DNA of 64,000 nucleotides from Talinum fruticosum (GCA_021018815.1 JAITYX010000078.1:186001-250000), one strand, 5' to 3'. Positions 12,159-24,926 are shown, counted from the first letter of the stretch. Program-made: numbers and translations. Notes: generated by a model from the letters alone, not told the origin.

Positions 12159-13112
12159 TGTCCATAGTATAGACACCAAAACGTGTCGTATGTTTTTATT
12201 TGAGTTATTTATTTATTTTTAGCCTCTTGAATAAGTCTCGTTTGCGAGCTTGGGTCGTGATCGGACTGAAAATAGCGTGACAAAAGTCAATAAACCACAA
12301 AAAACTCATTAACACCACAAAATCAACCAATTGTTTTTTTGGGTTGGCCCACAACCCTTTCTCTCGGTCGAACCAAGACAGGTTTGGACTCCCTACTAGG
12401 ATTTGAACATGCATCGATCCTCCCAACCTACGTAAAACTTAGTGTTTCACTTTTCTTCAACAGCTAAACGTGGTAACCGCTCCAAACGTCCGTACATGAT
12501 GTTTTAACCAGACATCGATTCTTAGGACTCTACAAACCGCATCGTTTTGGTCCGGCAAATATAGGATTTTTGTATTATCTATTTTCGCTATTTTCGGGCC
12601 AGGTTCAAGCTGAACTTGATGGGTGATGTGGTTTTTAGGGTTCATTTTGAGTAAAATTTTCACTATAAATAGGGGGTTCCCCCTTTCTCTTGTGCCGGTT
12701 TCGGTTGGAAAACCCTACTTATGCTGAAATTTTTCTCCGTCACTCTCTCCCATGCTCTCTTCTCTCTTTTTCTCACTTACTTCACTCAAGTAGTCCCTTT
12801 CTAAACCTACTAAAATAGCCCTCTTTTCACCATTTCCTATGCTTGTTGCCCTACTATTATGTTGTTGAAGTCCATTTGTGGCTCAAGATCGGCAAGTGGG
12901 TTAACCCGAGGGCGCTACACATCCATTTTCAAGTTTTTTTTTTTTTTTGCAATTTTGTTTTAGTTCGGTTCATTTATCGCTTTCGTATTATCGTTTAAAA
13001 TTTGTATCACATTTAATTCCTCTCCGCTCGATGTAATTTTTATTTATATTCCACTTTCTTTATCGCTTTATTTATGAATTTATTTACTACTTTACTTATC
13101 GCTTTCAAAGCA
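12159..13112 (+). repeat. Gypsy-type LTR fragment inserted in LTR E
   Basis: The segment interrupts LTR E and matches the Gypsy LTR at 56523-58010 in several blocks: AAACCACAAA, TATAAATAG followed by G-rich sequence, GTATCACATTTAATTCC, and a pyrimidine-rich tail. TATAAATA lies at 12664-12671. It is shorter than the other copy, and I saw no clear target duplication, so the ends are approximate and it is probably truncated. Confidence 0.65.
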
Positions 13113-14165
13113 TGATTCTCCATAATCTATTAATCTGAAATTTTTAAGTCTAATATTCAATATAAATTTCTTATATGTCTTAACTTAGGCTCTGTTTGAT
13201 TTAAGGAAATTAAGATGGAAAAAAAAAATTGGGAAAGTAATTTTCTTTCTAGTGTTTGAATTAAAGAAAATCGGAAGGAAAAAAAATCTAATGGAAAATT
13301 AGAAGAAAATTTACTTAAAAACTTTCTTTCTAATCGAAGGAAAAAGTGAGGAAAACAAAGAAACAAAAGCGCCCGATGAGCTTCAACCTCTGCTGCCTCC
13401 TTTCTCTCGCTTCCTATCTCTAATCCTAACTTTCTGGTTCTCAATGGCTTCAAACCAAAGTCCTTCGATTTCATCAGGGAATCGCACTAATAGATCCTTT
13501 CTCAAGCGTCCAATACATCCATCACGGATCGAGAGTGATTCTTCACTTCCTTCATATTGCCCAAAATTAACCTTGAACTCCTCCCTTAGGCATCCGAGTA
13601 TCGTTAGATTCATCTACTCGAAAGAGTTTGAAGCGAAAACTAGTTGATGAGTCTCAAATATATGGTGACGAGGATGAAACTCCAACTTCAATTTTCAGGG
13701 CATGGCGAAACCTCGATAATGCTGATGAAGAATCTGAGCAAGTTTCTTTATCTCTATCCTTAGCTTTCTAGTCTTTGGTTTTATGGGTTTAATCACACGC
13801 TTGTGGAGAATTGAATTTATGGGATGATTTGTCCATATTGATTCTAAATTTCTGGGTTCCTAGGGTTTTTGTTTTCATGTTAATGTTCCTACCAATTGCT
13901 AATTTGATTAATTTTATTATCACATGTGAGACCATCAAATGATGTTCTTCCTGTGAGGTGTTTTGTCATGTAATTTGTCAAGTTCAATTTATGGACCCTT
14001 TACTCGTATGGTTATAAATTCTTGTTCCATTGAATAGTTGACTGGAATCACACTAACTGACTGTTGGCTCATATTAGCTCAATTAAATAGAGGACATTGA
14101 AGTCAGATGTAGTTCATTGTAATCCAAAAATGGAATTTCCATTTGCCATTTAGCTCTATTGAATG

Positions 14166-14431
14166 GAAAGGGGCAAGAGAGAGAGAGAGAGAAACAGAGA
14201 GAGAGAGAGAGGAGAGAAAGAGAGAGAGAGAGATGAAAGCAACGTTAAGAATGAGGCAAAACTGATTTGATTTGAAGAGTAAAAATCTGAGATTGTGCTA
14301 TGGGTTTTTAAGTGTAAGGTGGAAGTAGTTCATGTATCAATACAGACCCTATATGGTTGCCTGTACAGAAACATATCGCTATTATATTGATAGGTGGAAG
14401 TAACAGGGGTGAGAGAGAGAGAGAGAGAGAG

Positions 14432-14462
<31 letters not shown>

Positions 14463-14632
14463 TGAAAGCAAGGTTAAGAATGAGACAAAACTGATTTGAT
14501 TTGAAGAGTAAAAATCTGAGATTATGCTATGGGTTTTTTAAGTGTAAGGTGGAAGTAGTTCCTATGTCAATACAGACCCTATATGGTTGCCTGTACAGAA
14601 ACATATCGCTATTATATTGATAGGTGGAAGTA
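14166..14632. repeat. 229-bp tandem duplication with (GA)n tracts
   Basis: Two copies of a block (GATGAAAGCAA at 14232 and again at 14461, continuing through CCTGTACAGAAACATATCGC) each start with a GAGAGA tract interrupted by AACA. The copies differ at only a few positions, so the duplication is younger than the surrounding decay. Confidence 0.9.
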
Positions 14633-15175
14633 AAAATTCAATGATTAGCATACTTCTCCTAATTTTATTTTTATTTTTTATCAAATTTGTCCTAATTGTA
14701 TATTTTTCCCTAGATTTTGAAAGAAGTTGGTAGTAATGAATTATCCTCCTGTGATCCTGAAATGACATCTAATCCAATCTTCCTATGAAATTGGGTGTCC
14801 TTTGCATAGTTTACAGTTGAACATGTATCAAAATTAAACTATGACTATGAGCTGCCCTGTGTATTTTGTCTGATGGAATATTCATTTGGAATGTATTCAG
14901 TACTTTATTTGCTCTGTGATCGAATTTGTTTTGCCCCTTTGTCTAAAGAGCTTGAAAGTATAGCCTACTCTTATGTCTTAGGTGTAGTTGTTGTTGCCTC
15001 TTCTAATTAGAATGTGATTCTGATACTTTTTTCCTCTTGTTTTGTCAGTGGGTTGTCAAAGGGGCTTTTAGTTATTTGACTTGGAGAACAAGTGTTTTAG
15101 AGGTCTTTTGAGCCTCTTTCTTCCTTCCTTTTTTTTCCTTTCTTGTCTTCTTGTTGTATTCTTTTATAAGAGTGA

Positions 15176-15346
<171 letters not shown>

Positions 15347-15559
15347 TACACACATGCATTTTGCAACTCTCTCTGGTCTCGTTTTTGAATGGGTCATGAC
15401 TCATAACTAATAATTCAATATATAAGAATGTTTTATTTCTAGTAGTGTTTGTGTTTCTGTAAATATTTGTTTGCCTTCTAATTGGTTGGTAGGAAGGAAT
15501 AATAGTTATCTTTTGTCATTTTTCTTATTTAGTTCGCTTGTATTTTTTTTAAATAGATT

Positions 15560-16650
15560 GATGAGGAATAGAACAAGCTTAGGAAATGGACCAGAGCTAG
15601 TGTTGCTGTGTATGGTGCCTATGCGGCTAGCCTAGTGTCTCTTGCATTTCTTGATAATTATGTTGATAGGCCAATTGTTAAGGATGATAAAGGGAATAGT
15701 CATCGTTAATTTTTTCATAGTAGGCTAACACTAAAAAATATCAAGATTGTCGTAATGAGTTTCATATGAGTAAGGATGCCTTTGCTAGGTTAGTATGCTT
15801 ATTACGTGATTTGGAGATACTAAGGGACACCTATTCTAACTTAGTTGAGGAATAAGTTGCCAAATTTCTTCATATTATTGGACATAATAGGAGAAATTAT
15901 TATGTGAAATTAGATTATTAGCGTTCGAGTGAAATAGTTAGTAGACACTTCTATAATATCTTAAGGGCCATCATTTCCTTAGAAGGGATGTTTTAAAAGC
16001 AACTAGATGGATCGGAATGTCCTTCGGAGGTTGAAAATAGCTGAAAGTTCTTTCCTTATTTTAAGGATTGTGTTGGTGCAATTGATGGGTCACATTTTCG
16101 TGTCAAAGTACCAAGTGATGTGGTTCATAGATATTGAGGACGAAAGCAATATCCTACTATGAATGTTCCTATAGCTTGTGGTTTTGACTTGAAGTTCATA
16201 TATGTATTACCGAGGTTGGGAAGTGTGTGCTTCTAATTCGAGAGTTCTTAACGAGTGCATTAGAAAATAGAATTGGTAGGCTGGAAGTGCCTGGTGGGAC
16301 ATATTATTTGGTTGATTTAGGATATCAACTAAGACATGGGTTCTTAACTCCATATAGGAAAACAAGATATTATTTGAAAGAATACGGTGTTCTTACCCCG
16401 CAACATGCTATAGAGATATTTAACCATCGACATTCTTCTTGTCGAAATGTAATTGAAATGGCTTTTGGTGTCTTAAAGAAGAGATTTGCAATGTTAGCTA
16501 GTTGAAATGAACCTTTCTACTCTGCACAAACACAAGCTGATGTTGTGCTTGTTGGATGCATATTATATAACTATTTGATGGTTGTTGATCCGGATATAGA
16601 GCTTATAGAACAAGTTTTGATTACGCTGCTTTTGGTACATAGTTTTCTTT
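15560..16650 (+). pseudogene. PIF/Harbinger transposase (HARBI1-like, DDE_Tnp_4) pseudogene
   Basis: The family cuts and pastes PIF/Harbinger DNA elements with a DDE nuclease in the nucleus. The N-terminal region reads CRNEFHMSKDAFARL and VAKFLHIIGHNRRNYYVK, as in plant PIF proteins. The catalytic domain follows: the first D in GAIDGSHFRVKVPSD (16084-16086), the second in YYLVDLGY (16314-16316), and the E in HSSCRNVIEMAFGVLKKRF (16455-16457). All three acidic residues survive. However, there are in-frame stops in the N-terminal half, a stop after VVHRY and a frameshift near 16210, so no working protein is made. Family assignment is firm from motif order and spacing. Confidence 0.88.
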
Positions 16651-16884
16651 CCCATAATACGGCACTATGTTTTTTGTTTGCTCAGTTTTGATTGCTCTGC
16701 TTTTGGCATTTGCTTCGTGTAATTGCAGCATATAGCCTCTGTTTGACATCTTCTGCTTTTGGCATTTACTTTTTTCTGATTCCGAAATTGGTTTATTGTA
16801 TTGTTCCCTTGGTTTTTGACTTTGTGAGGGAGAATTAAACAATTAATGTATTAGTCCTTCAATAATAATTTTTATTTCTACGAG

Positions 16885-17020
16885 TGTGTTTTTGTTCAAT
16901 TAAAGAACCGTTGTAATAGGTGAATTTTATTTACAAAAATATCACTGCCTCATTTTTAGTATGTTTTTTGTTTTAACCGTTGTAAAAGGTCCGTAATAAA
17001 AAGTCATTTATGTAGTAGTG
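16885..17020. mobile_element. orphan CACTA terminus
   Basis: The sequence matches the right end of the large CACTA element (AAAGAACCGTTGTAATAGG, then TCACTGCCTCATTTTTAG, AACCGTTGTAAAAGGTCCG) and ends GTAGTAGTG. No partner left end is present nearby. The sequence resumes as LTR E immediately afterwards. Confidence 0.75.
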
Positions 17021-17140
17021 ATTATTTCAAATAACTTTATCTTGTAAATATTTTTAGGATGCTTCTTAATTAATTCTAAATTTAGATGAATGTATTTAAC
17101 TCAAAACTAAGTAAGGGGTTAATTGATCATAGAGTCTTCA

Positions 17141-18105
17141 ACTCGGATTCATGGGTATTTTTATTTAATTAAATGATTAAATGATTTAATTTTATCCCAA
17201 CATTATGTGCGTTGTCAGGGATGATAACATGGTTGAGTATCTAAGGTTGCTGTCCAACGTTGATTCAAATCTTATAAACCTTTTATTATATTTTTTTTGT
17301 TCGTAAAAAATATGTGTATCAAAGTATTAGTATTCTCTCTTCGACTTCACTCTTCCAAAATCTATTTTGTTGTTGCATTTCATCATCATATATATGATTT
17401 TTCTTCAATGTAGGATAGTAAATGTATAAACTTTTGTAGTTTTTATAGTTGAGTAATTAGGATTTTTCACATAAATACTCATTGTCATATATATTTTGCC
17501 TCTTTTTTTGTGGCTTGGTTATATATATTTTCCCTATTAAATAACAGTGTTAGATTTTCTATTATTTTAAACCAAAGTATATAAGAAGGTCAATAACATA
17601 CATAGATGAGAGAATTAGGAATTTAAGATTAGCTAAGCAAATAAGGTTTAATGGTAGACCAATAGAAATGATATGAGGGATGACATTGTTATATCAAAAT
17701 TGATAAGTGTTATACTCTAGGATCCTCCATCATATGAAGAATTTCAAATTAATTCAGTTCAACATGTATGAAATTGTTCCTTACTAAATTCAGTATGTAT
17801 GTAAATATCAAAAGATAATTATTGTGTGTATTCTTCTATTGAAACTCATCTATTATGATGCACATAGCGTTAAAATTTCGTAATAAACCAACAACATAGC
17901 TAAGTGAAGAACTATGATAGATACTGAGCACATGATGAAAAGACAATTAGGTCGCATATAAATTCGATGTCGTTTGTTAGTATGAGATTGTTGATTTATT
18001 TTTCTTTTTTTTTTTGCGGGGAGGTGTTTCAAATTCACAAATTAATTAGAATTCCTTTTCATTTACCAATGCATAATTTTTCATGTCTTCATTCAAGCGA
18101 AAAAG
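17141..18105. other. AT-rich spacer, no gene seen
   Basis: No coding region is supported. A short stretch around 17660-17780 weakly resembles a Copia gag segment, but it is too degraded to call. Confidence 0.5.
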
Positions 18106-18440
18106 CATATACAATTCATTTAAATCTTAGATATTTATATAGAGAATTCTAAATTGTAAATCTATACCGTGGTAAAGTTTTTCTTATTTAATTAATTTAT
18201 TATACGTGGTAAAGTTTAAAAAAATTAAATAAATCACCTACTTATAATATTAAAAAATATTATCGCATACAATTTATTTAAATCTTAGATATTTATATAG
18301 AGAATTCTAAATTGTAAATCTATACCGTGGTAAAGTTTTTCTTATTTAATTAATTTTTCTTATTTAATTAATTTATTATGCGTGGTAAAGTTTTAAAAAA
18401 TTAAATAAATCACCTACTTATAATATTAAAAAACATTATC
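18106..18440 (+). repeat. tandemly duplicated piece of the chromovirus LTR
   Basis: A unit of about 160-175 bases (TTAAATCTTAGATATTTATA ... ATATTAAAAAA) occurs twice in tandem, the second copy with an extra repeat of TTCTTATTTAATTAATTT. The opening block TCTTAGATATT...GAATTCT...AATCTATACCGT recurs inside the chromovirus LTR at 19877-19920, so these are probably fragments of that LTR. Confidence 0.8.
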
Positions 18441-18539
18441 ACTGACAATGAAAAATATGGTTTAATAACTAGTTATAATCATGAACTTAAATACAAGGTG
18501 CAAAAAGAACACGTATTTGCATGCTTAAATGTCCTCCTA

Positions 18540-19795
18540 GACAAGATTGTGGATAATTGTTACTGTTTCTCCAACTTGGACTAGCCTTTAGTTGCTTTTT
18601 TCAAAAGACGATGACGAAGCATATGTAAAGACTTGTCTTCTGTGTCAATAAAACATGATCGAATAAGGGACACCTGCGAGACTTTTGGAGTCATTCCTTA
18701 TTCTTGAAACGCAGTGGGAAAGCGGCTTCCCTAAGAGCGAATGTTACAATTGGATCCTTGTGGTGGTGGTAGATTGATATTCAAAATATGCTACCTTTAT
18801 TCCCACACCCAGGGAATGTTCCACTGAGTATGCTACCCGTTTATTTTTAAGCACGTGATGAAGCATTGGGGTTGCTGCGTTCAATAGTGAGTGATCGGGA
18901 CACTCGCTTCACTTGTAGTTTTTGGACAGAACTATTTAAGCTCATGGGATCCGAGCTGAACTTCTCCACCAGTTTCCCCCTCAAAGTGATGGCAAAATGA
19001 GAGAGTGAACGCACTTCTGGAGCAATACTTGAGGCATTACGTGTGTTCTAACCAAAGAGCGCAAAGATGCTTGACATAGCGCAGTTCTCTTATAACTTGC
19101 AAAAGAGTGAGTCCATAGGTCGAGGTTCTTTCAAGATCATCTCGGTTCAACAACCCATGACACCAAGTACGATTCCCATAGGCTATAAGAGTCCTAGCCC
19201 ACCAAAGTTCAAGTTCACTAAAGATTGAAACGAACAAATCGACATGGTGCGGGCTTACTTGGAAAAAGCTTACAGGAACATAAAGAAGTGGGCTAACAAG
19301 AAAAGATGCCCAAGAGAGTCCCAAGTTGGGACCTCATCCTTGTCAAAATATACAACCACATGAGATTAAGTGGTTGTCATCGAGGACATATCCAGAGGTA
19401 CAAGGGACCATTCCACATCCTTAAAAATGTTGGGGCTCAAGTTTAAAAGGTAAAGTTACCTCCAAAGATATCAAGTATCATCATGTCTTCCATGTAAGCC
19501 TACTCAAGTCTTATCATGGAGACCAAGTGGATCCAAGTAGAGACATCTCTCATCGGGCACCCTTGTTTGGGCATAACCTCAACGCGACGAAGAAGTAGAG
19601 GAGGTCCTTGGCGATCAAATAGTATGCTATTCAAACAAACCGTCGACACATGAACTACTGATTAAGTGGAAAGGACTATCGGAAAGCAAAGCAAGTTGGG
19701 AGCCGATCCAAAATTTGTGGCAATTCAAAGAGAAAATACAAGCTTTTGAAGACAAGAAGGCAACAAGGATGTCACCTAATTTGGTTGGGGGAGGA
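18540..19795 (+). pseudogene. pol: Ty3/Gypsy chromovirus pol 3' end (integrase plus chromodomain)
   Basis: This is the C-terminal part of a Gypsy polyprotein. Integrase pieces appear in order: a CLLCQ zinc-binding remnant, WILVVVVD then YSKYATFIPTPRECS (a core with the first catalytic D), SDRDTRF-type and FWTELFKLMGSELNF sequence with the second D, and a NALLEQYLRHYV-like segment. A chromodomain follows at about 19590-19740 (LLIKWKGLSESKASWEPIQN), which in chromoviruses guides insertion to modified chromatin. Many stops and frameshifts make it a pseudogene. RT and RNase H are missing on the left. A polypurine tract TTGGGGGAGGA lies at 19785-19795, right before the LTR. Confidence 0.87.
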
Positions 19796-20155
19796 TGTCA
19801 CGGAACGCTCCGGAACAACCCATATTTCTCTAGAATTTTCTTCCTTATTCCATAAGGTTCCACACTTGTATAAAATCTTAGATATTCGTATAGAGAATTC
19901 TGAATTGTGAATCTATACCGTAGGATCAAATCGATCTCCATCATCCATTGATGAGGTGAGCAACTATATATATCCCCAAGGGGCTAATTTATAAATCATC
20001 AACTAAGCTCCAAGCAAAGTAATACACAATCATCCTCCTAAACTCTCTCTAAGTATTCTCTTACTTATTAGCTTTATCACAAGCTTAAGTCAAGTAATCT
20101 CGAAAGCTTACCAGCAAGCTAACAAGAGTTTCGAGTGTAGTTTGTTAGCACTCCA
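19796..20155 (+). repeat. 3' LTR of the chromovirus (approximate right end)
   Basis: It starts TGTCACGGAACGCTCCGG just after the polypurine tract, contains a TATATATA stretch near 19963-19972, and is about 360 bases long. The right end is placed where the sequence stops looking like an LTR. Confidence 0.65.
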
Positions 20156-22095
20156 TGGTTGTTGGATTTAAATAAAGTATCACCCCATGACACAAGGTAG
20201 TAGTCATCGAAATTGTCTCAAAAGGGACATTAGTCTTAAGAGGAGAAGGCAGTGCAGAGGTGGATAGTTCATTACAGCATATTGAAGAAGCCATGAAGAG
20301 TCTGTAGGAGGAGAGAAATAGTGTTGTGAAGAGAACATGGCACAAGGACATAGTAGCCTTTTAAGAAGTGCTTTTCAGGAAGAAAAAGTGATACCATGTG
20401 AAAGATTGTGTGAGCATGACTTAGCCATCTTAGGAGCCTATATCTATAGTTATTGTGCACCAATAAAAATTAGAAATTACTTTTACACTTATTACCTTCT
20501 AACGTCAAACTAGAGAATTTCCTTTATAGGACACACATATGGCTTTCTTCAATACATATTTTCTGTTCAGAACACGAGATCTACCAAAACCGATTTAGCA
20601 CCGTCAACTCCATCAGTAAGGAAAACCAAGGTGGTGTGGTGGATCCAAAAATTCCAGAAGGCGTCGAATTTTATGTTCTACTATATTTTACTAGCACTAA
20701 TTAATTTGTTTTCGATGTTCTTTAACAAAATTTAGCCACTTAAGATAGAATTTTAAATTTATAAAGGAACTACTACCTAACAGTACAAATGTGAGCACCA
20801 ATGACACCCCAAGCATTCCTCTCAAAAAAGTGCACCCTTCATATTTGGGCCATTTATAACTTGAAACTTGTCCTCGCAAGATTCTTACATTACAGAACAT
20901 TAGAAAAGCCTTTTTACGTAATAGAATCCAGAGGGCAGTACTTTGTTCCGCCCTCATCAATCACCTAACAATTAACTATTTTGGAGTGTCCCCTCTGAGC
21001 CAATGAGGCATGAAAGAATCTATTATTCTCATTCCTTAATTAATGGGAAAAAATTGCACTTTAGCCCTCTTAAAACATGCTCCTTACATGCATAAACTAG
21101 ATTATTCAGTAGTCAACAACGCATTCTCCATAGTCTACAGCAACTTTGATTGACAAATCATCCTGCTAAAAATCCTCACGCGCTAGAATAATATGTCTAA
21201 TCTATTTTTGATGTAAATGCTTCATGCAGGGGCAAATTTAACTTATTGTCGCTGGTGTCCAAGGCACCCGGTGGTCAAAACTTTTAAAAATGAATGTGTT
21301 TCGTTTCATTGAGAGGACAATAAGTGATACAACCAACTAACAATGTTTAAGGATATATGACATACTGTTGTTATAATTGTTACTACTATTAGTATGTTAA
21401 TCAGATGATACAAACATAAGTGTTTTTGGCTCTTGGGTCCTCAATTAATAATCAAGCTACCATCCGTTTTGTCCTTAAAAAGTAGCTTCGAAAGGAAAAA
21501 AAATTTAAAAACTAAAATTTTTCCACTATTTGGAGCAAAAATAAAAAGGAATGGAATAAAAATGAGCACGTTTGATGGAAAATTAAGAAAATATAAACAT
21601 AATACAAAATATTTTCCTCATAAAACCATGAGACAAATCTTTGAAAAATATTTAATGATTCTCTTGACCTGAGTATTCACTTGACTCGCTCCGTTTCTTT
21701 CCTCACCTGCTATATCTCTCTCTTTTCTCGCCTGCTACGTCTCTTTCTCACCTTCTTTCTCTTTCTCTCCTCGCTTGACCCAATTTTGAACTCAAACGCA
21801 CAACCTATTGCCAAATCTAAACTTGGTTGAGTAGGGTCTTGCTTACCTTTGTGTAGAATCCCAGTAGCAGAGTCTACTTTTCCCATTTTTTTTTCCTTCT
21901 ATTTTTCTCTAATTCAAACAAGGAAAAAATGTGACTTTTCCTTGTTTCTTTCTTCCTCGTTCTTTTTCTTTTTAATTTTCTTTTCCATCTTATTTCCTAA
22001 GTTTAAACAGGATCTAAGTCTCTAAAAAATACAATTCTTTGACAATAAATTTTCTTCATTCATAAAACTTGAACCAAGATCTCGTTTAAGGAATA
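20156..22095. other. spacer, no gene recognised
   Basis: No frame with a recognisable domain was found. The segment from about 21940 to 22014 ends TTTAAACAGGATC followed by TAA; read in reverse it resembles the PIF/Harbinger left end at 13188. It may be the end of an independent MITE. Confidence 0.5.
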
Positions 22096-22096
22096 C

Positions 22097-22300
22097 AAAT
22101 ATCAAACCATCTGAATCAAGTTATATTATTCGTAAAACAAAATTGCATGTTAGTTCACTGGGATTACTAAATACTAGTACCATTAGGTACATACAAATGT
22201 CGAAGCACCTAAATCAAGTTATGTTATTAGTAAAACGAAATTGCATGTTAGTTCATTGGGATGTTACTAAATTAGAGTACCATTAGGTACATACGAAAGA
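22097..22300. repeat. 98-bp direct tandem duplication
   Basis: Two adjacent copies share ATCAAGTTAT, AAATTGCATGTTAGTTCA and GTACCATTAGGTACATAC, with about ten differences. No coding role is visible. Confidence 0.85.
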
Positions 22301-22821
22301 TAAGTTCATGTAATTGTAATTAATAAAATGATATGTATCTTGCTCCAAGATACCTCTTAAGCATTTTCTCCTGACTTAAAAGTCATAATATCATATACTA
22401 AATTCAAAACAAATAGTATAATTGAAATGTGTAATAGTGTTCCAACTTATAATGACTACAATATTATTTTTTACGTATAAATTTTTACAATTATAAAATT
22501 ACGCGTATAATACGTTTTCAAAAATGGGATGATTGAAACAATTATGGTGTTATTTTATTCCCGTCGATGTAGTTGATTGATATTAAAAATTTATAATTGA
22601 TAACTAAATATAATTATTAAAAAAATTTTAATTTTGAACTATATAACATATTAATTTAACTTAAAATAAAACGTATAAGGCAAGTCTCGCTATCAGATAT
22701 ATATCTTCACCAGATTGACCATCATCGGTAACATATAGAAGGTAACTACATGCTCACTTAAGGAAAACTAACTAATAAGGCATGATCTTATTTGGAAACT
22801 GTCAAAAACTAGCATTAAGTA

Positions 22822-23205
22822 CTACATGAAAAATCGATAGTTTTGGTAATTAGTATTCCTCATAGTCATGAGTGGTTTCTTTGCTCGGTGTTCGCACATC
22901 ATGACACCGTTATATTTCTGAGCCGCTTGGAAACTATCGACGACTCGTTCCTGTGGAGGAAAAGAAAAGGACGATTTCTTTCTTGCCTGGTGCTCGCAAA
23001 TTATCTTCCCACGGTACTTTTGAGCTGCCTGAAAACTATCGATAACTTTTTCCCTTGGAGAATAAAAACAAGTTTGGTTATATTGACACTGATACCTGTG
23101 ATAATGAGTTTGAGGTATCGACCTCCACTCAACTTGCTCTACAGTCTCCTCCAAAATCTCGAAATCTTCCATGCTAACTTGCTGAAGTTGAGTAGGAACT
23201 TCCAT
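22822..23205 (-). CDS. uncharacterised small plant protein with two internal repeats
   Basis: A single uninterrupted 127-codon frame. I do not recognise the family. Residues 50-77 and 84-110 are two copies of one unit (period 34 residues) with the shared core V-[IV]-DSFQAAQKY-x-G and an ending CEH-x-A-[RK]-K. The N-terminal third is acidic and glutamine-rich (EDFEILEETVEQVEW). No signal peptide or membrane segment is apparent. The start ATG lies about 75 bases downstream of a TATA-like box. A degenerate relative at 59835-60062 shares THYH, a K-Y-x-G core and similar upstream DNA. Both points favour a real gene over chance, but expression is unproven and it could itself be a recent pseudogene. 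Confidence 0.6.
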   Translation of the reverse strand: MEVPTQLQQVSMEDFEILEETVEQVEWRSIPQTHYHRYQCQYNQTCFYSPREKVIDSFQAAQKYRGKIICEHQARKKSSFSFPPQERVVDSFQAAQKYNGVMMCEHRAKKPLMTMRNTNYQNYRFFM

Positions 23206-23277
23206 TTCGGGTCTAAGTATTACCTTAACCTTAAACTTTGATGTGGGGTTGTGGGATATATGTTGATTTGCGTTCCC

Positions 23278-23287
23278 TACTTATAGG
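23278..23287 (-). promoter_or_regulatory. TATA-like box of the small repeat gene
   Basis: CTATAAGTAG on the minus strand, about 75 bases before the start codon. The neighbouring CCCACA block is partly conserved upstream of the degenerate copy near 60.07 kb. Confidence 0.45.
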
Positions 23288-23289
23288 CA

Positions 23290-24495
23290 AGAATGCGTAA
23301 TTTGTTCAATAAAAATTTAATGAAGTAGACATAATGTATAATTTATACTCTCGCAACCTCGATTCCCTCTTCACAAGTGATTAATATTTTACAGATTAAA
23401 AATTTTAATTTTGAGGGAAAAGGTAGTTTTCACACCATATTCGCCTTCCATATTATCTAGCTAATTAAAAGAAATTTATTCTTCAAGATTTATCTCTTTT
23501 GCCAAACTCCATAAGTTATGAAAATTGAAAAGTATTGAGGATTAACTAAATATTCGTAGCATATTTGTGGAACAAAAAATATGATATGTTAAGAGAATTT
23601 TATGATACACACAATACAATAAGTCTGAATACGGTGGTCCCTGTCCTTTACCCTTTCCTTGGCCCATCAATAAGTAATTAATTACAAAGTTATGTAGAAG
23701 TGTATTTATCATAATAAAACTAATTCGGCTACAAAAATTTGCCCAAAATACCCAATATTTAAAATTTAATTTTTACTCAATGGAAGGCAATTTTCTTTTA
23801 ACATGAAAAACTCAATACGTATAATATAATCTACTAATTGTTCATCAACCCTCTTAACGAGCCATTTCAAAATATTCAAACTTTTATTATAGCGGAGTTA
23901 ATTATAATAAATATTTAAGTGAACATATGATTAACTTGACAGGAAGTCTGTCATCTAGAAACGCATACAATTTTATTCTCTGGTGTACCACTTGATCAAC
24001 ATTTTTTTAAAAAAGATCCATAATCATTCACCTTATTTACATTAGGCAAAACATATTCCATGCGTTCAATATAGTATGAAAGTAATTAGGTTATTATTGT
24101 CCGCCCACTTGCTGTAAGTTGGTGGGATTTAAATTTGTTTATTTACAACATGATTAGGTGACTATTTGTCCTTTGATGTAGACCATGATGTACCAAATGA
24201 AGTTAGAAGTAGTTAGATTCCCCCTCCCCCAAAAAAAACTTATACTGTTTGAAGGATACTCGAAGCTAAAATTTTTGGTTAGAAACCAAAATACCCATCC
24301 TACTTTTTATAAGTGGGTGCCTAGTCCATGTGTTTGAGCATACAAAAAACTACAAGGTATCGACATCTAATCTACTCTCTGAATTATTCACATATTTCAA
24401 TCCTTTTTTCTTGAGGAAAGAAAAGAACTTCACTAAACAAAGGAAAACAGTCCGAAGTTCACAAGATCAAACAAACACACATCAATATCATGCCC
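23290..24495. other. AT-rich spacer, no gene seen
   Basis: No coding or repeat structure that I can support. Confidence 0.5.
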
Positions 24496-24821
24496 CACTA
24501 ATACATATGAATTTTTATTACGGACGTTTTACTAGGGTTAAAAACAAACCGTTCGAAAAAATGAGGCGGTGACATTTTTGTAAATAAGTGTTATTTTATT
24601 ATAGAACCGTAGTAATAGGTTAGGTCATCGACTTTTTACTAAGTTCATTGGAAGAACCGTAGTAATAGGTGTTCTCTATTATTACGAGTTCGATAAAAGA
24701 ACCGTACAAATAGCTATTATCTATTACTACGGTTCACTCCTTGAACCGTAATAAAAATTTTATTTCTAACTTCAAAACCCTAAATTGCTTTCTCTCTACT
24801 AACTTCGGATCTATTGACCTT

Positions 24822-24847
24822 TCTCTCTCTCTCTCTCTCTCTCTCTC
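24822..24847. repeat. (CT)n microsatellite
   Basis: A CTCTCT run in the region upstream of the expansin-like fragment. Confidence 0.9.
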
Positions 24848-24926
24848 CCCTCCTCCTCCTTCTTCGGATCTCGTCCTTTTCCCTTCTGCGCCTCCTCTTT
24901 CCCTTAAACTTCATAGCACAACATCA

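Noticed and set aside
13444..13647. 67-codon frame as a Myb-like second PIF/Harbinger gene
   Set aside because: Its position fits, but no tryptophan-repeat Myb signature is visible, and an overlapping minus-strand frame is equally open.
22843..23241. 132-codon plus-strand frame opposite the small repeat gene
   Set aside because: It lies antisense to a frame with a clear protein-level repeat and a TATA-like box; its own sequence has no such structure.
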